DNA of 64,000 bases, from assembly GCF_009857505.1 (NCBI RefSeq), contig NZ_WWCP01000002.1, forward strand, positions 124,001 through 188,000, written 5' to 3'. The translations under genes were made by a program, and so were the position numbers. Position 1 is the stretch's first letter; the number at the start of each line of letters is the position of its first letter. Below, in pieces: positions 38,288 to 46,701 of this stretch. This DNA comes from Duganella lactea (GTDB lineage Bacteria; Pseudomonadota; Gammaproteobacteria; Burkholderiales; Burkholderiaceae_D). The notes under the pieces are model-generated. The model was not told the DNA's origin. It did not search any database and saw only the letters and a program-made list of their open reading frames with translations.

Positions 38288-39613
38288 ATGACTCCCCCCG
38301 TAATCACCGCGCCAGCGCAACCGTCCGACGACAACATCAACGGCCAGCGCAGCGTGGCGGTGCGCCAGCACGGCCCGTGGTGGCGACGCTTCCTCAGCTT
38401 TATCGGCCCCGGCTACCTGGTCGCGGTCGGCTACATGGACCCCGGCAACTGGGCCACCGACCTGGCCGGCGGCGCCGCCCACGGTTACGCGCTGCTATGG
38501 ATCATCGCCCTGTCCAGCTGCATGGCGATGCTGCTGCAAGTGCTGACCGCCCGTCTCGGCATCGTCGCCCAGGCCGACCTGGCGCAACTGTGCCGCCGCC
38601 ACGCCTCGAAACGCTCGGCCTTTTGCCAGTGGCTGTTGTGCGAAATCGCCATCTGCGCCTGCGACCTGGCCGAAGTGATCGGCACGGCCATCGCGCTCAA
38701 GCTGCTGTTCGGCATTCCGCTGAGCTACGGCGTGATTCTGACCGCGCTCGACGTGTTCGCCATCCTGTGGCTGCAACAGCGCGGCTTCCGCTACCTGGAG
38801 GCCTTTGTCATCGCCCTGCTGGGCGTGATCTTCGTCTGCTTCGGCATCAACCTGGCGCTGGCGCAGCCAGAATGGCGCGCCGTGGCCGCCGGCCTGCTGC
38901 CATCGACGCAGACGGTGACCGATCCCGGCATGCTGTACCTCGCCATCGGCATCATCGGCGCCACCGTCATGCCGCACAATCTGTACCTGCACTCGTCCAC
39001 CGTGCAGACGCGCCGCTTCAACACCAGCGACGAGGGCAAGCGCGAAGCCATCGCCTTCGCCACCGCCGACGTCGTCGGCGCGCTGGCGCTGGCCTGCCTG
39101 GTCAACGGCGCCATCCTGATCACCTCGGCGGCGGTGTTCCACAGCACCGGCAACGCCCATGTGGCCGAGCTGGAGGAAGCCTACCAGTTGCTCGGCCCGC
39201 TGACCGGCGCCGGCGTGGCCAGCATCCTGTTCGGCGTGGCGCTGCTGGCGGCCGGCCTCAGCTCGTCGGTGACGGCCACGCTGGCCGGACAGATTGTCAT
39301 GCAGGGCTTCGTCCAGATCAATATGCCGCCATGGGCGCGGCGCCTGATCACCCGCTCGGTGGCCATCGTGCCGGCGCTGGCCGTCACGCTGATTTATGGC
39401 GACCGTGGCGTCACCAGCCTGCTCTTGTTGAGTCAGGTTATCCTCAGCATGCAGCTGCCGTTCGCCATGTGGCCGCTGATCCGCTACGCCAGCGACCGCA
39501 CCATCATGGGCGGCTTCGCCACGCCGCGCGCCATCACCTGGCTGGCGTGGAGCATGATGGCGGTCATCGTCGCGCTGAACACGATCATGATCAGCCGCGC
39601 GCTGGCGGCGTGA
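38288..39613 (+). CDS. mntH: NRAMP-family Mn2+/Fe2+ importer
   Basis: 441-residue proton-coupled divalent metal transporter with 11 helices. It has the metal-binding DPGN on helix 1 (51-54) and MPHN on helix 6 (about 217-220), both invariant in metal-selective NRAMPs. The ATG at 38288 follows AAAGGAA; the upstream extension is rejected. It is divergent from the TonB receptor across 261 bases, so metal-responsive control of both is likely. I could not identify a manganese riboswitch in the leader. Confidence 0.93.
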   Translation: MTPPVITAPAQPSDDNINGQRSVAVRQHGPWWRRFLSFIGPGYLVAVGYMDPGNWATDLAGGAAHGYALLWIIALSSCMAMLLQVLTARLGIVAQADLAQLCRRHASKRSAFCQWLLCEIAICACDLAEVIGTAIALKLLFGIPLSYGVILTALDVFAILWLQQRGFRYLEAFVIALLGVIFVCFGINLALAQPEWRAVAAGLLPSTQTVTDPGMLYLAIGIIGATVMPHNLYLHSSTVQTRRFNTSDEGKREAIAFATADVVGALALACLVNGAILITSAAVFHSTGNAHVAELEEAYQLLGPLTGAGVASILFGVALLAAGLSSSVTATLAGQIVMQGFVQINMPPWARRLITRSVAIVPALAVTLIYGDRGVTSLLLLSQVILSMQLPFAMWPLIRYASDRTIMGGFATPRAITWLAWSMMAVIVALNTIMISRALAA

Positions 39614-39660
39614 CGCCTGGCGCTGTCAACTAGCCAGCGCAATAATTTATCCGGAGAAAT

Positions 39661-39674
39661 TTGATCCAGATCAT
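39661..39674 (+). promoter_or_regulatory. FNR-type box upstream of the universal stress gene
   Basis: TTGATCCAGATCAT, one mismatch to TTGATnnnnATCAA. Its centre lies 32 bases upstream of TAGCCT (39697-39702), which fits a -10 with box centre near -41.5, the class II activator position. The start codon follows at 39730. Confidence 0.75.
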
Positions 39675-39729
39675 AAAAATAGTTGAAGAGCTTTGATAGC
39701 CTGACATTGGACATCACAAGGAGCTCATC

Positions 39730-40572
39730 ATGACTTATAAAACGATACTGGTTCATGCCGACCTCTCGCCGCACGCCGCGTCGCGCTACGCGCTGGCCTG
39801 CCAGGTCGCCCTTGCCCACGAGGCGCACCTGGTCGGCGCCGCCTTCACCGGGCTGGCGCAGGACGCCGCGCGCAACGCCGCCTTCGCCTACGGCGCGGTG
39901 CTGGCGGCGGTCGACATCGAGTCGGTCACCGCCGCCAGCCGCCAGGCGCTGGAACACTTCACCACCAAGGCCGACGCCGCCGGCGTCGCCGGCGAGCGCC
40001 GCCTCAGCGACGACGATTCCGAAACCGGCATGGTGCTGCAAGCGCGCTACGCCGACCTGCTGGTGTTGAGCCAGAGCGATCCCGAGCTGACCGGCCCGGA
40101 CATCCTGTACAAGCTGCCGGAACACCTGGCGCTGCACAGCGGCCGGCCGGTGCTGCTGGTGCCCTACGCCGGCCGCTACGCCCACATCGACCAGCACGCG
40201 CTGGTGGCCTGGGACGGCAGCCGCGCCGCCACCCGCGCCGTCACCGACGCGCTGCCGCTGCTGCGCCGCACGCAACGCGTTACGCTGGCGGTGTTCAACG
40301 CCCAGACCCAATACGGCACCCACGGCGAAAATCCGGGCGCCGACATCGCGCTGTACCTGGCGCGCCATGGCGTCAAGGTCGAAGTCACCCAGCAGCACAC
40401 GCCGGTCGGCCTGGACCTCGGCAACGCGCTGCTGTCGCTGGCGGCCGACATCGGCGCCGACCTGCTGGTGATGGGCGCCTACGGCCATCAACGCTGGCGC
40501 GAGATCGTGCTGGGCGGCGTGACGCGCACCGTGCTGCAGTCGATGACGCTGCCGGTGCTGATGGCGCATTGA
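39730..40572 (+). CDS. Universal stress protein UspA family (tandem domain)
   Basis: 280-residue cytoplasmic protein with two Usp folds. The N-terminal one (about 1-140) lacks a clear nucleotide motif. The C-terminal one (about 150-280) ends LLVMGAYGHQRWREIVLGG followed by VTRTVL, matching the ATP-binding G-2x-G-9x-G(S/T) pattern loosely. It follows an FNR box and precedes two FNR-type regulator genes 10 bases on, suggesting an operon induced at low oxygen. The molecular role is unknown. Confidence 0.9.
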   Translation: MTYKTILVHADLSPHAASRYALACQVALAHEAHLVGAAFTGLAQDAARNAAFAYGAVLAAVDIESVTAASRQALEHFTTKADAAGVAGERRLSDDDSETGMVLQARYADLLVLSQSDPELTGPDILYKLPEHLALHSGRPVLLVPYAGRYAHIDQHALVAWDGSRAATRAVTDALPLLRRTQRVTLAVFNAQTQYGTHGENPGADIALYLARHGVKVEVTQQHTPVGLDLGNALLSLAADIGADLLVMGAYGHQRWREIVLGGVTRTVLQSMTLPVLMAH

Positions 40573-40582
40573 GCGGGGTGGC

Positions 40583-41281
40583 ATGGGGATCGATTCTTAC
40601 CGCAGCAACTGCGAGCGCTGCATCCACACGCACTTGTGCGAAGGCACCGCCGCCAACGAGCAGATCGCCGGCCACCGGCTGCGCGTGCGCCGTCACGACA
40701 GCCTGTACCGGGTCGGCGAGTCGCCCGGCAACCGGATCTACTGCATCCGCTCCGGCAGCTTCAAGCTGGTGATGCAGCGTCCCGGCGACGCGGAGCAGGT
40801 GATCGCCTTCGCCATGGCGCCGGATTTTTTGGGACTCAACACGCTGGGCGCGGCCGGTCACACGGCCAGCGCGGTGGCGCTGGAGGATAGCGAAGTGTGC
40901 GTCATCGATTGGGATCGCCAGGCCTTTCGCGGCCGCCGGCAGCCGATGCAGCGCAACGGCCTGCACGCGCTGCTGGCCGGCGAGATCCGCCGCGCCCAGC
41001 AGGCCACGCTGCTGTTGCACCACACCCATTCGCGCCAGCGGATGGCCGATCTGGTGCTCAACCTGTCGCAGGCGTATCACAGCAACGGCTATTCGGCGCG
41101 CCGCTTCCGGCTGCCGATGTCGCGCTGCGATATCGCCAGCTACATCGGCGTCAGCGCCGAATGCGTCAGCCGCCTGATCGACCAGTTCCGCCGCAAGGGC
41201 ATGCTGCAACTGCACCGGCGCGACCTCACTTTGCTGGACCCGGACGCGCTGCAACGCACCGCCGCCGGTGTGGAGAATTAA
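40583..41281 (+). CDS. FNR-type oxygen-sensing regulator (four-cysteine set)
   Basis: 232-residue Crp/Fnr protein. The N-terminus has Cys10-x2-Cys13-x5-Cys19, the exact spacing of E. coli FNR cluster ligands, and Cys106 in EDSEVCVID aligns with FNR Cys122. This supports an O2-labile [4Fe-4S] cluster. The cNMP-like barrel occupies about 35-130. The C-terminal HTH contains AECVSR, preserving the E..SR contacts that read TTGAT half sites, matching the two boxes nearby. It lies 10 bases after the universal stress gene and one base before the second regulator. Confidence 0.9.
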   Translation: MGIDSYRSNCERCIHTHLCEGTAANEQIAGHRLRVRRHDSLYRVGESPGNRIYCIRSGSFKLVMQRPGDAEQVIAFAMAPDFLGLNTLGAAGHTASAVALEDSEVCVIDWDRQAFRGRRQPMQRNGLHALLAGEIRRAQQATLLLHHTHSRQRMADLVLNLSQAYHSNGYSARRFRLPMSRCDIASYIGVSAECVSRLIDQFRRKGMLQLHRRDLTLLDPDALQRTAAGVEN

Positions 41282-41282
41282 T

Positions 41283-42041
41283 ATGGCTAACCGACTTCGC
41301 CTGGTCACCGGCAGCGTGGCCGACCACATCCGCCGCTGCCAGGCCTGCCCCCTCAACGCGCTGTGCCTGGACGAGGCGCCACCCGGATCGCTGCCGCCGC
41401 AGCAACCGTGCCTGGAGCAGCGCTGCGTGCAATTGCACGGCGGCGAGCACCTGTTCCGCGTGTCGGACACGGTGGACCAGCAACTGCACATCCTCCGCAA
41501 GGGCGACATCAAGCTGTACCAGCACGGCCGCGAAGGCGGCCAGCACATCATCGAGTTCCTCGGACCGGGCGCCTGGATCGGCCTGGAGTCGCTGAACGAG
41601 GAGCGGCGCCATGCCGGCGCCGTGGCGCTGACCGATTGCGAAATCGCCAGCGTGCCGTATGCGATGCTGACCGCGCTGCTGGACCGGCAGCCGCGCAGCG
41701 CCGAGGCCTTCGGCCACCTGCTGAGCTGCACCATCGCCCGCCACCAACAGCACGCGGCCATGCTGCGCAGCACCTCGGCGGCGCAGCGGGTGGCGCAATT
41801 TCTGCTGCAACGGCTGGAGCAGGCGCACGGCTACGCCAAGGCGACGTTGCCGATGTCGCGCCAGGATATCGCCGACTATCTGGGATTGACCTCGTCCACC
41901 GTCAGCCGCTGCCTCAGCGCGTTGCGCCGCCGTGGATGGCTGAGCATGGGCCAGCGCGCCTTCACACTGCCCGGCCGCGCCGATGTCGAACGGGTGGCGG
42001 CGGGCGCGCCGCTGGCACTGGACGACGCGGTGACTAGCTGA
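41283..42041 (+). CDS. Second Crp/Fnr regulator with N-terminal cysteine motif
   Basis: 252-residue Crp/Fnr protein. Cys19-x2-Cys22-x5-Cys28 repeats the FNR ligand spacing. The best fourth candidate is Cys119 in ALTDCEIAS, three residues earlier than the FNR position, so cluster binding is likely but not certain. The HTH reads GLTSSTVSRCLSALRRRGW: the FNR recognition Glu is Ser, so DNA specificity may differ from the first regulator. It begins one base after the previous stop (tight operon) and overlaps the convergent hemerythrin gene end by eight bases. Confidence 0.88.
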   Translation: MANRLRLVTGSVADHIRRCQACPLNALCLDEAPPGSLPPQQPCLEQRCVQLHGGEHLFRVSDTVDQQLHILRKGDIKLYQHGREGGQHIIEFLGPGAWIGLESLNEERRHAGAVALTDCEIASVPYAMLTALLDRQPRSAEAFGHLLSCTIARHQQHAAMLRSTSAAQRVAQFLLQRLEQAHGYAKATLPMSRQDIADYLGLTSSTVSRCLSALRRRGWLSMGQRAFTLPGRADVERVAAGAPLALDDAVTS

Positions 42042-42492
42042 GGTGGGGAATCGGCCGGCGGCGCGGCGTCAGGCGCGCCGCCGGCACATCGTCCTGACCG
42101 GCCGGCGCGCCCTGCGGCCGGCCGGCCATCTGCAAGGCGATCGCCAGCGCGGTGTCGGCGGTGGCCAGGTGCACCTGGAACCACGGCGAAATCAGCGCCG
42201 CCACCTTGCGCCCGGCCGCGATGTCGCCCGGCGCCAGACCGTGCAGCGTGGCCAGCACCCGCGCGTGCTGCTCGCGGTGGCTGCGGATGGCCGGATAGTC
42301 GATCGCCTCCATCAACTGCTCCTCGACCCGGAAATCGTCCTCCAGGCAGGAAACCAGCAGTGCCAGATTGTCTTCAAACTCCGCGTCCGGGCCGGCCAGC
42401 AGCACGTTGATCTGCTCGGCCAGCGCCTGGTGCGCCTCATCAAACAAGGGTATGCCGAGCACCATGTCGGCGCTCAATGCGTGGGTATCCAT
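42034..42492 (-). CDS. Bacteriohemerythrin-like diiron O2-binding protein
   Basis: 152-residue single-domain protein. The pattern FDEAHQALAEQ, VEEQLMEAIDYP, HREQH, then VHLATAD supplies the His/Glu/Asp ligands of the hemerythrin four-helix bundle. A Pro/Arg-rich C-terminal tail of about 30 residues is extra. It binds O2 reversibly or delivers or senses it. The ATG at 42492 follows GGAGAG; an in-frame ATG at 42522 lies inside an upstream 10-bp repeat. An FNR box sits at the class II position upstream, implying induction when oxygen falls. Confidence 0.9.
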   Translation of the reverse strand: MDTHALSADMVLGIPLFDEAHQALAEQINVLLAGPDAEFEDNLALLVSCLEDDFRVEEQLMEAIDYPAIRSHREQHARVLATLHGLAPGDIAAGRKVAALISPWFQVHLATADTALAIALQMAGRPQGAPAGQDDVPAARLTPRRRPIPHLS

Positions 42493-42502
42493 GACTCTCT
42501 CC

Positions 42503-42542
42503 TGTGTGCCATTGTGTGTCATTGTGTGTCATTGACTGGCAT
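42503..42542. repeat. Tandem 10-bp repeat in the hemerythrin leader
   Basis: Units TGTGTGCCAT, TGTGTGTCAT, TGTGTGTCAT and the degenerate TGACTGGCAT occur back to back just upstream of the hemerythrin start. On the minus strand each unit carries an ATG, in a different frame from its neighbour because the period is 10. Confidence 0.7.
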
Positions 42543-42581
42543 TAGCCACCTCTACTATGCCCATGCCTGATTGGCAAATCC

Positions 42582-42595
42582 TTGATCCAGGTCAA
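42582..42595 (-). promoter_or_regulatory. FNR box between hemerythrin and the acyl-CoA synthetase fusion
   Basis: TTGATCCAGGTCAA, one mismatch to TTGATnnnnATCAA and sharing the CCAG spacer of the other box. For the minus strand, CATAGT at 42554-42559 is a -10 at exactly the class II distance. For the plus strand a TATAGT at 42644-42649 is further away, so activation of both sides is possible. Confidence 0.75.
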
Positions 42596-42678
42596 GCAGA
42601 AACCATTTGCCGCAGCGCCGCAAAAACCGCCGCGATTGGCGTATAGTGTGGGCTGCGAATCATTGCCGAGAACGTATC

Positions 42679-45357
42679 ATGGACCTGCATTACCTTAGCC
42701 CGCTGTTTGCGCCGAAATCCATCGTGGTGTTTGCCGGTCCGCCGGACCAGCCCGAGCGCCAGACGGCCTACGGTCGCAGCGTCTGCGGCCAGTTGCGCGA
42801 CGGCGGCTACGAAGGCGCCCTGACCTTCCTCGACGTCAGCATGACCGGCACCCTGGCCGACCTGGTGCAGTCGCGCGCCGACCTGGCGCTGATCGCCCTG
42901 CCGCACGACGAGCTGGCGTTCGCGCTGGAGGTGGCCGGCCGCATTCAGTGCAAATCGGCGTTGATCGTCTCCTCCGGCGTGTCACCGACGCTGGCGGAGG
43001 AACTGCAGTCGATCGCCCGCAAGCATGGCCTGCACCTGCTCGGCCCCAACAGCCTGGGCTTCCAGCGTCCGCGCCTCAATCTCAACGCCGGCGTCGCCGG
43101 CAAGCTGGCGCAAAGCGGCAGCCTGGCGCTGATCTCGCAGTCCGGCGCGCTGACCTCGGCCATTCTGGACTGGGCCGGCAGCAACTCGGTCGGCCTGTCG
43201 GCGGTGGTGTCGCTCGGCCCCAACACGGCGGTGGACCTGGCGCAGACACTGGACTTCCTGGCCACCGATCCGGCCACCGAAAGCATCGTCATCTACATGG
43301 AAGGCATCACCGACGCGCGCCGCTTCCTGTCGGCGCTGCGCGGCACGGCCAACACCAAGCCGGTGGTCATCATCAAGTCCGGCAACGCGGCGGCCTCGTC
43401 GCGCGCGGCCGCCACCCACTCCGGCATGCTGATCGGCAGCGACGAGGTGTTCGACGCCGCGCTGCGGCGCACCGGCGCGGTCCGCGTGTCGACTTTCGTG
43501 CAGCTGTTCTCGGCCGCCAAGTGCCTGGCCTCGCGCTATCGCCCGGTGGGTCCGCGGCTGGCCGTCATCAGCAACGGCGGCGGTCCCGGCGTGCTGGCGG
43601 CCGACTGGCTGGGCAAACTGGGGCTGCAACTGGCGCGCCCCGGCGACGACACCGCCAAAACACTGGGCAGCGAACTGCCGCCGCACGCCACGCTGACCGA
43701 CCTGGTCGATCTGTCCGAGGAAGCCGGCGCCGCGCACTACGCCGCCGCCATCCGCGCGTGCGCCGCCGATCCGCAGGTGGACGGCCTGCTGGCGATCTAC
43801 TCGCCCAAGCTGGACGGCGACCCGCTGGCGGTCGCGCAGGGTGTGACCGACGCCGCCAAGGGCCTCGGCAAGCCGCTGCTGGCGTGCTGGATGGGCGACG
43901 AGCGCGTGGCGCCGGCGCGCCACCTGATCGCCCAATCAGGTCTCGCCAACTTCCGCACGCCGGAGGCGGCGGTGGACGGCTTCGGCAACATCGCCGCGTT
44001 TTATCAGAACCAGCAGCTGATGCAGCAAACGCCGCCGCCGCTGTCGCAACTGGCCAAGCCCGACCTGGACGGCGCCCGCCGCTTGGTCGAAAGCGTGCTG
44101 GCCGAGCGCCGCAGCGTGCTGACCGAGATGGAATCGAAAGCGCTGCTGGCGGCCTTCCACATCCCGATCACGCCAACCATGCCGGCCCGCAGCGCCGCCG
44201 AGGCGCAGCTGATCGCCGCCCAGCTGGGTTACCCGGTGGCGCTGAAAATCGATTCGCCGGACATCGCCCACAAATCCGACGTGCAGGGCGTGGTGCTCAA
44301 CGTCGCCGACGCCGGCGCCCTGAGCGCCGCCTATGGCGACATGCTGGTCAATGTGCGCCGCTTGCAACCGGCGGCGACCATCAACGGTGTCACCGTGCAG
44401 CGCATGGCGGGCAAGCGCAATGGCCGCGAGCTGTATATCGGCGTCGCCAGCGATCCGTTGTTTGGCCCGGTGATCGGCTTCGGCGCAGGCGGCACCATGG
44501 TCGAACTGCTGAATGACCGCGCGGTCGAACTGCCGCCGCTGAATCCCTTCCTGGCGCAGCGCCTGATCGACCGCGCGCGGGTCGCCGCCACGCTGGGCGA
44601 ATGGCGCGGCGCGCCGGCGGTCGACCACCAGGCGATCGAACACATTCTGCTGCGGGTCTCGGAGATGGTGTGCGAACTGCCGCAGCTGCGCGAGCTGGAC
44701 ATCAACCCGCTGATCGTCGACCAGTTCGGCGTGCTGGCGGTCGATGCGCGCGTGGTGGTGGGCGTGGCGCCGCCGTCGGCGCAGCGCTACGACCAGTTGG
44801 CCATCATGCCGTACCCGGCCAACTACGCCAGCGTGTGGCCGATGCGCGGCGGCGGCGAGTACACGCTGCGACCGGTGCAGCCGACCGACGCCGACATGCT
44901 GCAGGCGCTGGTGCGCGGCCTGTCCGACCAGTCGCGCTACAACCGCTTCGCCTCGTCGCTGCGCGAACTGTCGGCGCCAATGCTGGCGCGCTATTCGCTG
45001 ATCGACTACGACCGCGAAATGGCGCTGGTGGCCGTGCTGACCACCCGCAGCGCCGACGATGACGGCAGCTTCAGCGAAACCGAACAAATCATCGGCGTCT
45101 CGCGCTACATCGCCAACCCGGACCGCAGCAGCTGCGAGTTCTCGCTGCTGGTGGATGACAAGTTCAGCGGCCAGGGGCTGGGCACACGCCTGATGCTGGA
45201 AATCATGGACGTCGCCCGTGATCGCGGCCTGAGTGAAACCGTCGGCCTGGTGCTGCGCAAGAACCGCCCAATGCTGAAACTGATGGCCAGCCTGGGCTTC
45301 CAGATCCGGCCCTACGAAGACGCCCCCGAGTTCCAGCTGTGCAGCAAAGCCCTATAA
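42679..45357 (+). CDS. ADP-forming acyl-CoA synthetase-like protein fused to a GNAT acetyltransferase (Pat/YfiQ type)
   Basis: 892 residues. A CoA-binding domain (about 1-130), a succinyl-CoA ligase-like domain with ISQSGALTSAILDWA (about 150-450) and an ATP-grasp domain (about 480-700, LGYPVALKIDSPDIAHKSD) precede a C-terminal GNAT domain (about 730-892, LRPVQPTDADM and GQGLGTRLM). Such fusions are protein lysine acetyltransferases that inactivate acetyl-CoA synthetase and other enzymes. THSG occupies the place of the acyl-CoA synthetase catalytic His loop, so ligase activity cannot be excluded. The start at 42679 begins MDLHYLSPL. It is linked to the FNR module by the box at 42582. Confidence 0.9.
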   Translation: MDLHYLSPLFAPKSIVVFAGPPDQPERQTAYGRSVCGQLRDGGYEGALTFLDVSMTGTLADLVQSRADLALIALPHDELAFALEVAGRIQCKSALIVSSGVSPTLAEELQSIARKHGLHLLGPNSLGFQRPRLNLNAGVAGKLAQSGSLALISQSGALTSAILDWAGSNSVGLSAVVSLGPNTAVDLAQTLDFLATDPATESIVIYMEGITDARRFLSALRGTANTKPVVIIKSGNAAASSRAAATHSGMLIGSDEVFDAALRRTGAVRVSTFVQLFSAAKCLASRYRPVGPRLAVISNGGGPGVLAADWLGKLGLQLARPGDDTAKTLGSELPPHATLTDLVDLSEEAGAAHYAAAIRACAADPQVDGLLAIYSPKLDGDPLAVAQGVTDAAKGLGKPLLACWMGDERVAPARHLIAQSGLANFRTPEAAVDGFGNIAAFYQNQQLMQQTPPPLSQLAKPDLDGARRLVESVLAERRSVLTEMESKALLAAFHIPITPTMPARSAAEAQLIAAQLGYPVALKIDSPDIAHKSDVQGVVLNVADAGALSAAYGDMLVNVRRLQPAATINGVTVQRMAGKRNGRELYIGVASDPLFGPVIGFGAGGTMVELLNDRAVELPPLNPFLAQRLIDRARVAATLGEWRGAPAVDHQAIEHILLRVSEMVCELPQLRELDINPLIVDQFGVLAVDARVVVGVAPPSAQRYDQLAIMPYPANYASVWPMRGGGEYTLRPVQPTDADMLQALVRGLSDQSRYNRFASSLRELSAPMLARYSLIDYDREMALVAVLTTRSADDDGSFSETEQIIGVSRYIANPDRSSCEFSLLVDDKFSGQGLGTRLMLEIMDVARDRGLSETVGLVLRKNRPMLKLMASLGFQIRPYEDAPEFQLCSKAL

Positions 45358-45358
45358 A

Positions 45359-45931
45359 CTAAGGCAGCATGCGGGTCAGCACATCATCCTTGCGCACGCG
45401 ATGATGAAACAGCGCCGCCGCGATATGCAGCACCACCACGCCCCAGGCGATCCATTTGCCGACGAAGTGGTGCACCACATCGATCGGCGCCTCAAACGCC
45501 TCCCAGGTCAGGCCATAGTGCGAGGAGATCCACTCGAAGGCCGCCGTGTCACGGAAACTCGGAATGGAGAACAGTCCGAAATCGGTCGGCGCTCCGGTAC
45601 CAATGTAGCCGGTCAGCGGCATCAGAATCAGCAGACCATACAGCCCCCAGTGCGCCGCATGCGCCAACCTGTGCTCCAGCGCCGAACCTGGCGGATCATC
45701 CGGCTGCACATCCAGCAAGCGCCACACCAATCGCGGCAGCACCAGCGCCCCGACCAGCACACCCAGCACCCAATGGATATTCAGCACCGGCAGCGCATCC
45801 GGCGACTCGTCATCCATAAACCAGATCACGTAGTACACCACGATATAGGCGCCGATAAAAGCGGCGGCGCTGGTCCAGTGAAAGAACTTGGCCAGCGCGC
45901 CAAAGCGTTGCGCGGAATTTTTCAGTTGCAT
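45359..45931 (-). CDS. Cytochrome b561-type membrane electron carrier
   Basis: 190 residues, four helices. The motif AKFFHWTSAAAFIG near the N-terminus and HHFVGKWIAWGVVVLHIAAALFHH near the C-terminus give the paired haem-b histidines of the bacterial b561 (CybB/YodB) family. It transfers electrons between quinol and periplasmic acceptors, or scavenges superoxide in E. coli CybB. Its end lies two bases from the convergent acyl-CoA synthetase gene. Its start is 26 bases downstream of the TetR gene's stop, on the same strand. Confidence 0.92.
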   Translation of the reverse strand: MQLKNSAQRFGALAKFFHWTSAAAFIGAYIVVYYVIWFMDDESPDALPVLNIHWVLGVLVGALVLPRLVWRLLDVQPDDPPGSALEHRLAHAAHWGLYGLLILMPLTGYIGTGAPTDFGLFSIPSFRDTAAFEWISSHYGLTWEAFEAPIDVVHHFVGKWIAWGVVVLHIAAALFHHRVRKDDVLTRMLP

Positions 45932-45957
45932 CGTCGTTTCCAGTCATTGATGTTGAT

Positions 45958-46551
45958 TCAGCGCGCCAGCAGCCCATCCAGCAGCTTGTCGAGCGCGTCC
46001 AGCGACACCGCCAGCCGCTCCGGCGGATCGCTATCCGGTTCGGCGATCCAGAACGACGCCTCCGTGACCGCGCCGTACAGCATGCGCGCCGCCACACCGG
46101 CGTGCACCGGCGCCACCGTGCCGTCTTCCATCAGCGCCCGCAACGCCGCCTCCAGCGAGGCCACGCCGGTGTCCTGATTCCGCTGTGGCACATCGCCAAA
46201 CACGGCGCGGGCGTCCTGCAGGATGATGCGGCGGTTTTCCGGCACCAGCGCCAGCTCCAGATAGGCGCGGCAACGGCGGCGAAAGCCTTCCCACGGCGTC
46301 GGCGCGGCGTCGGCAATTTCCTGCAGGCGCCGCGCCAGTTCGCCTTCCATCTGATCGATGACGGCGACCAGCAATTTTTCCTTGCTGCCGAAATGGTGAT
46401 ACAAGGCGCCACGGGTCAGGCCAACAGAGCCGGTGATGTCATCCATCCAGGCATGGGCGTAGCCATGTTCGGCAAATGCCACGCGCGCGGCGGCAATCAG
46501 CTTGGCGCGGGTTTCTTCCACCATTTGGCTGCGGCTGCGGCGGGTCATCAT
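45958..46551 (-). CDS. TetR/AcrR-family repressor of the efflux operon
   Basis: 197 residues with an N-terminal TetR HTH (about 10-60, DDITGSVGLTRGALYHHFGSKEKLL) and a helical ligand domain. It is divergent from the RND operon, with two palindromes in the 150-base intergenic region. The arrangement copies AcrR, MexR-like and TtgR controls of multidrug pumps. Two adjacent ATGs (46551, 46548) are equivalent. Confidence 0.93.
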   Translation of the reverse strand: MMTRRSRSQMVEETRAKLIAAARVAFAEHGYAHAWMDDITGSVGLTRGALYHHFGSKEKLLVAVIDQMEGELARRLQEIADAAPTPWEGFRRRCRAYLELALVPENRRIILQDARAVFGDVPQRNQDTGVASLEAALRALMEDGTVAPVHAGVAARMLYGAVTEASFWIAEPDSDPPERLAVSLDALDKLLDGLLAR

Positions 46552-46565
46552 TAGTCCTTTTTTTC

Positions 46566-46582
46566 ACATACGCGGCGTATGT
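46566..46582. promoter_or_regulatory. TetR-type operator
   Basis: ACATACGCGGCGTATGT, seven-base arms around CGG, 15 bases upstream of the TetR start. It directly abuts a second palindrome, TAGTTAACTA (46583-46592). The position between divergent repressor and pump genes supports autoregulation and pump repression. Confidence 0.75.
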
Positions 46583-46701
46583 TAGTTAACTATATGAGCT
46601 CTGTCAATTTTCCGCCCTCTCCATAAAACCTACACATTTCCGCCACAAAACCTGCAAATCTGAACCGTAAGCTGCGGTTTTCTATGCTCGCGGGAAAGAC
46701 T

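Noticed and set aside
39596..39660. Terminator after mntH
   Set aside because: GCGCTGGC and GCCAGCGC can pair, but the stem overlaps the coding end, is widely spaced and lacks a T-run.
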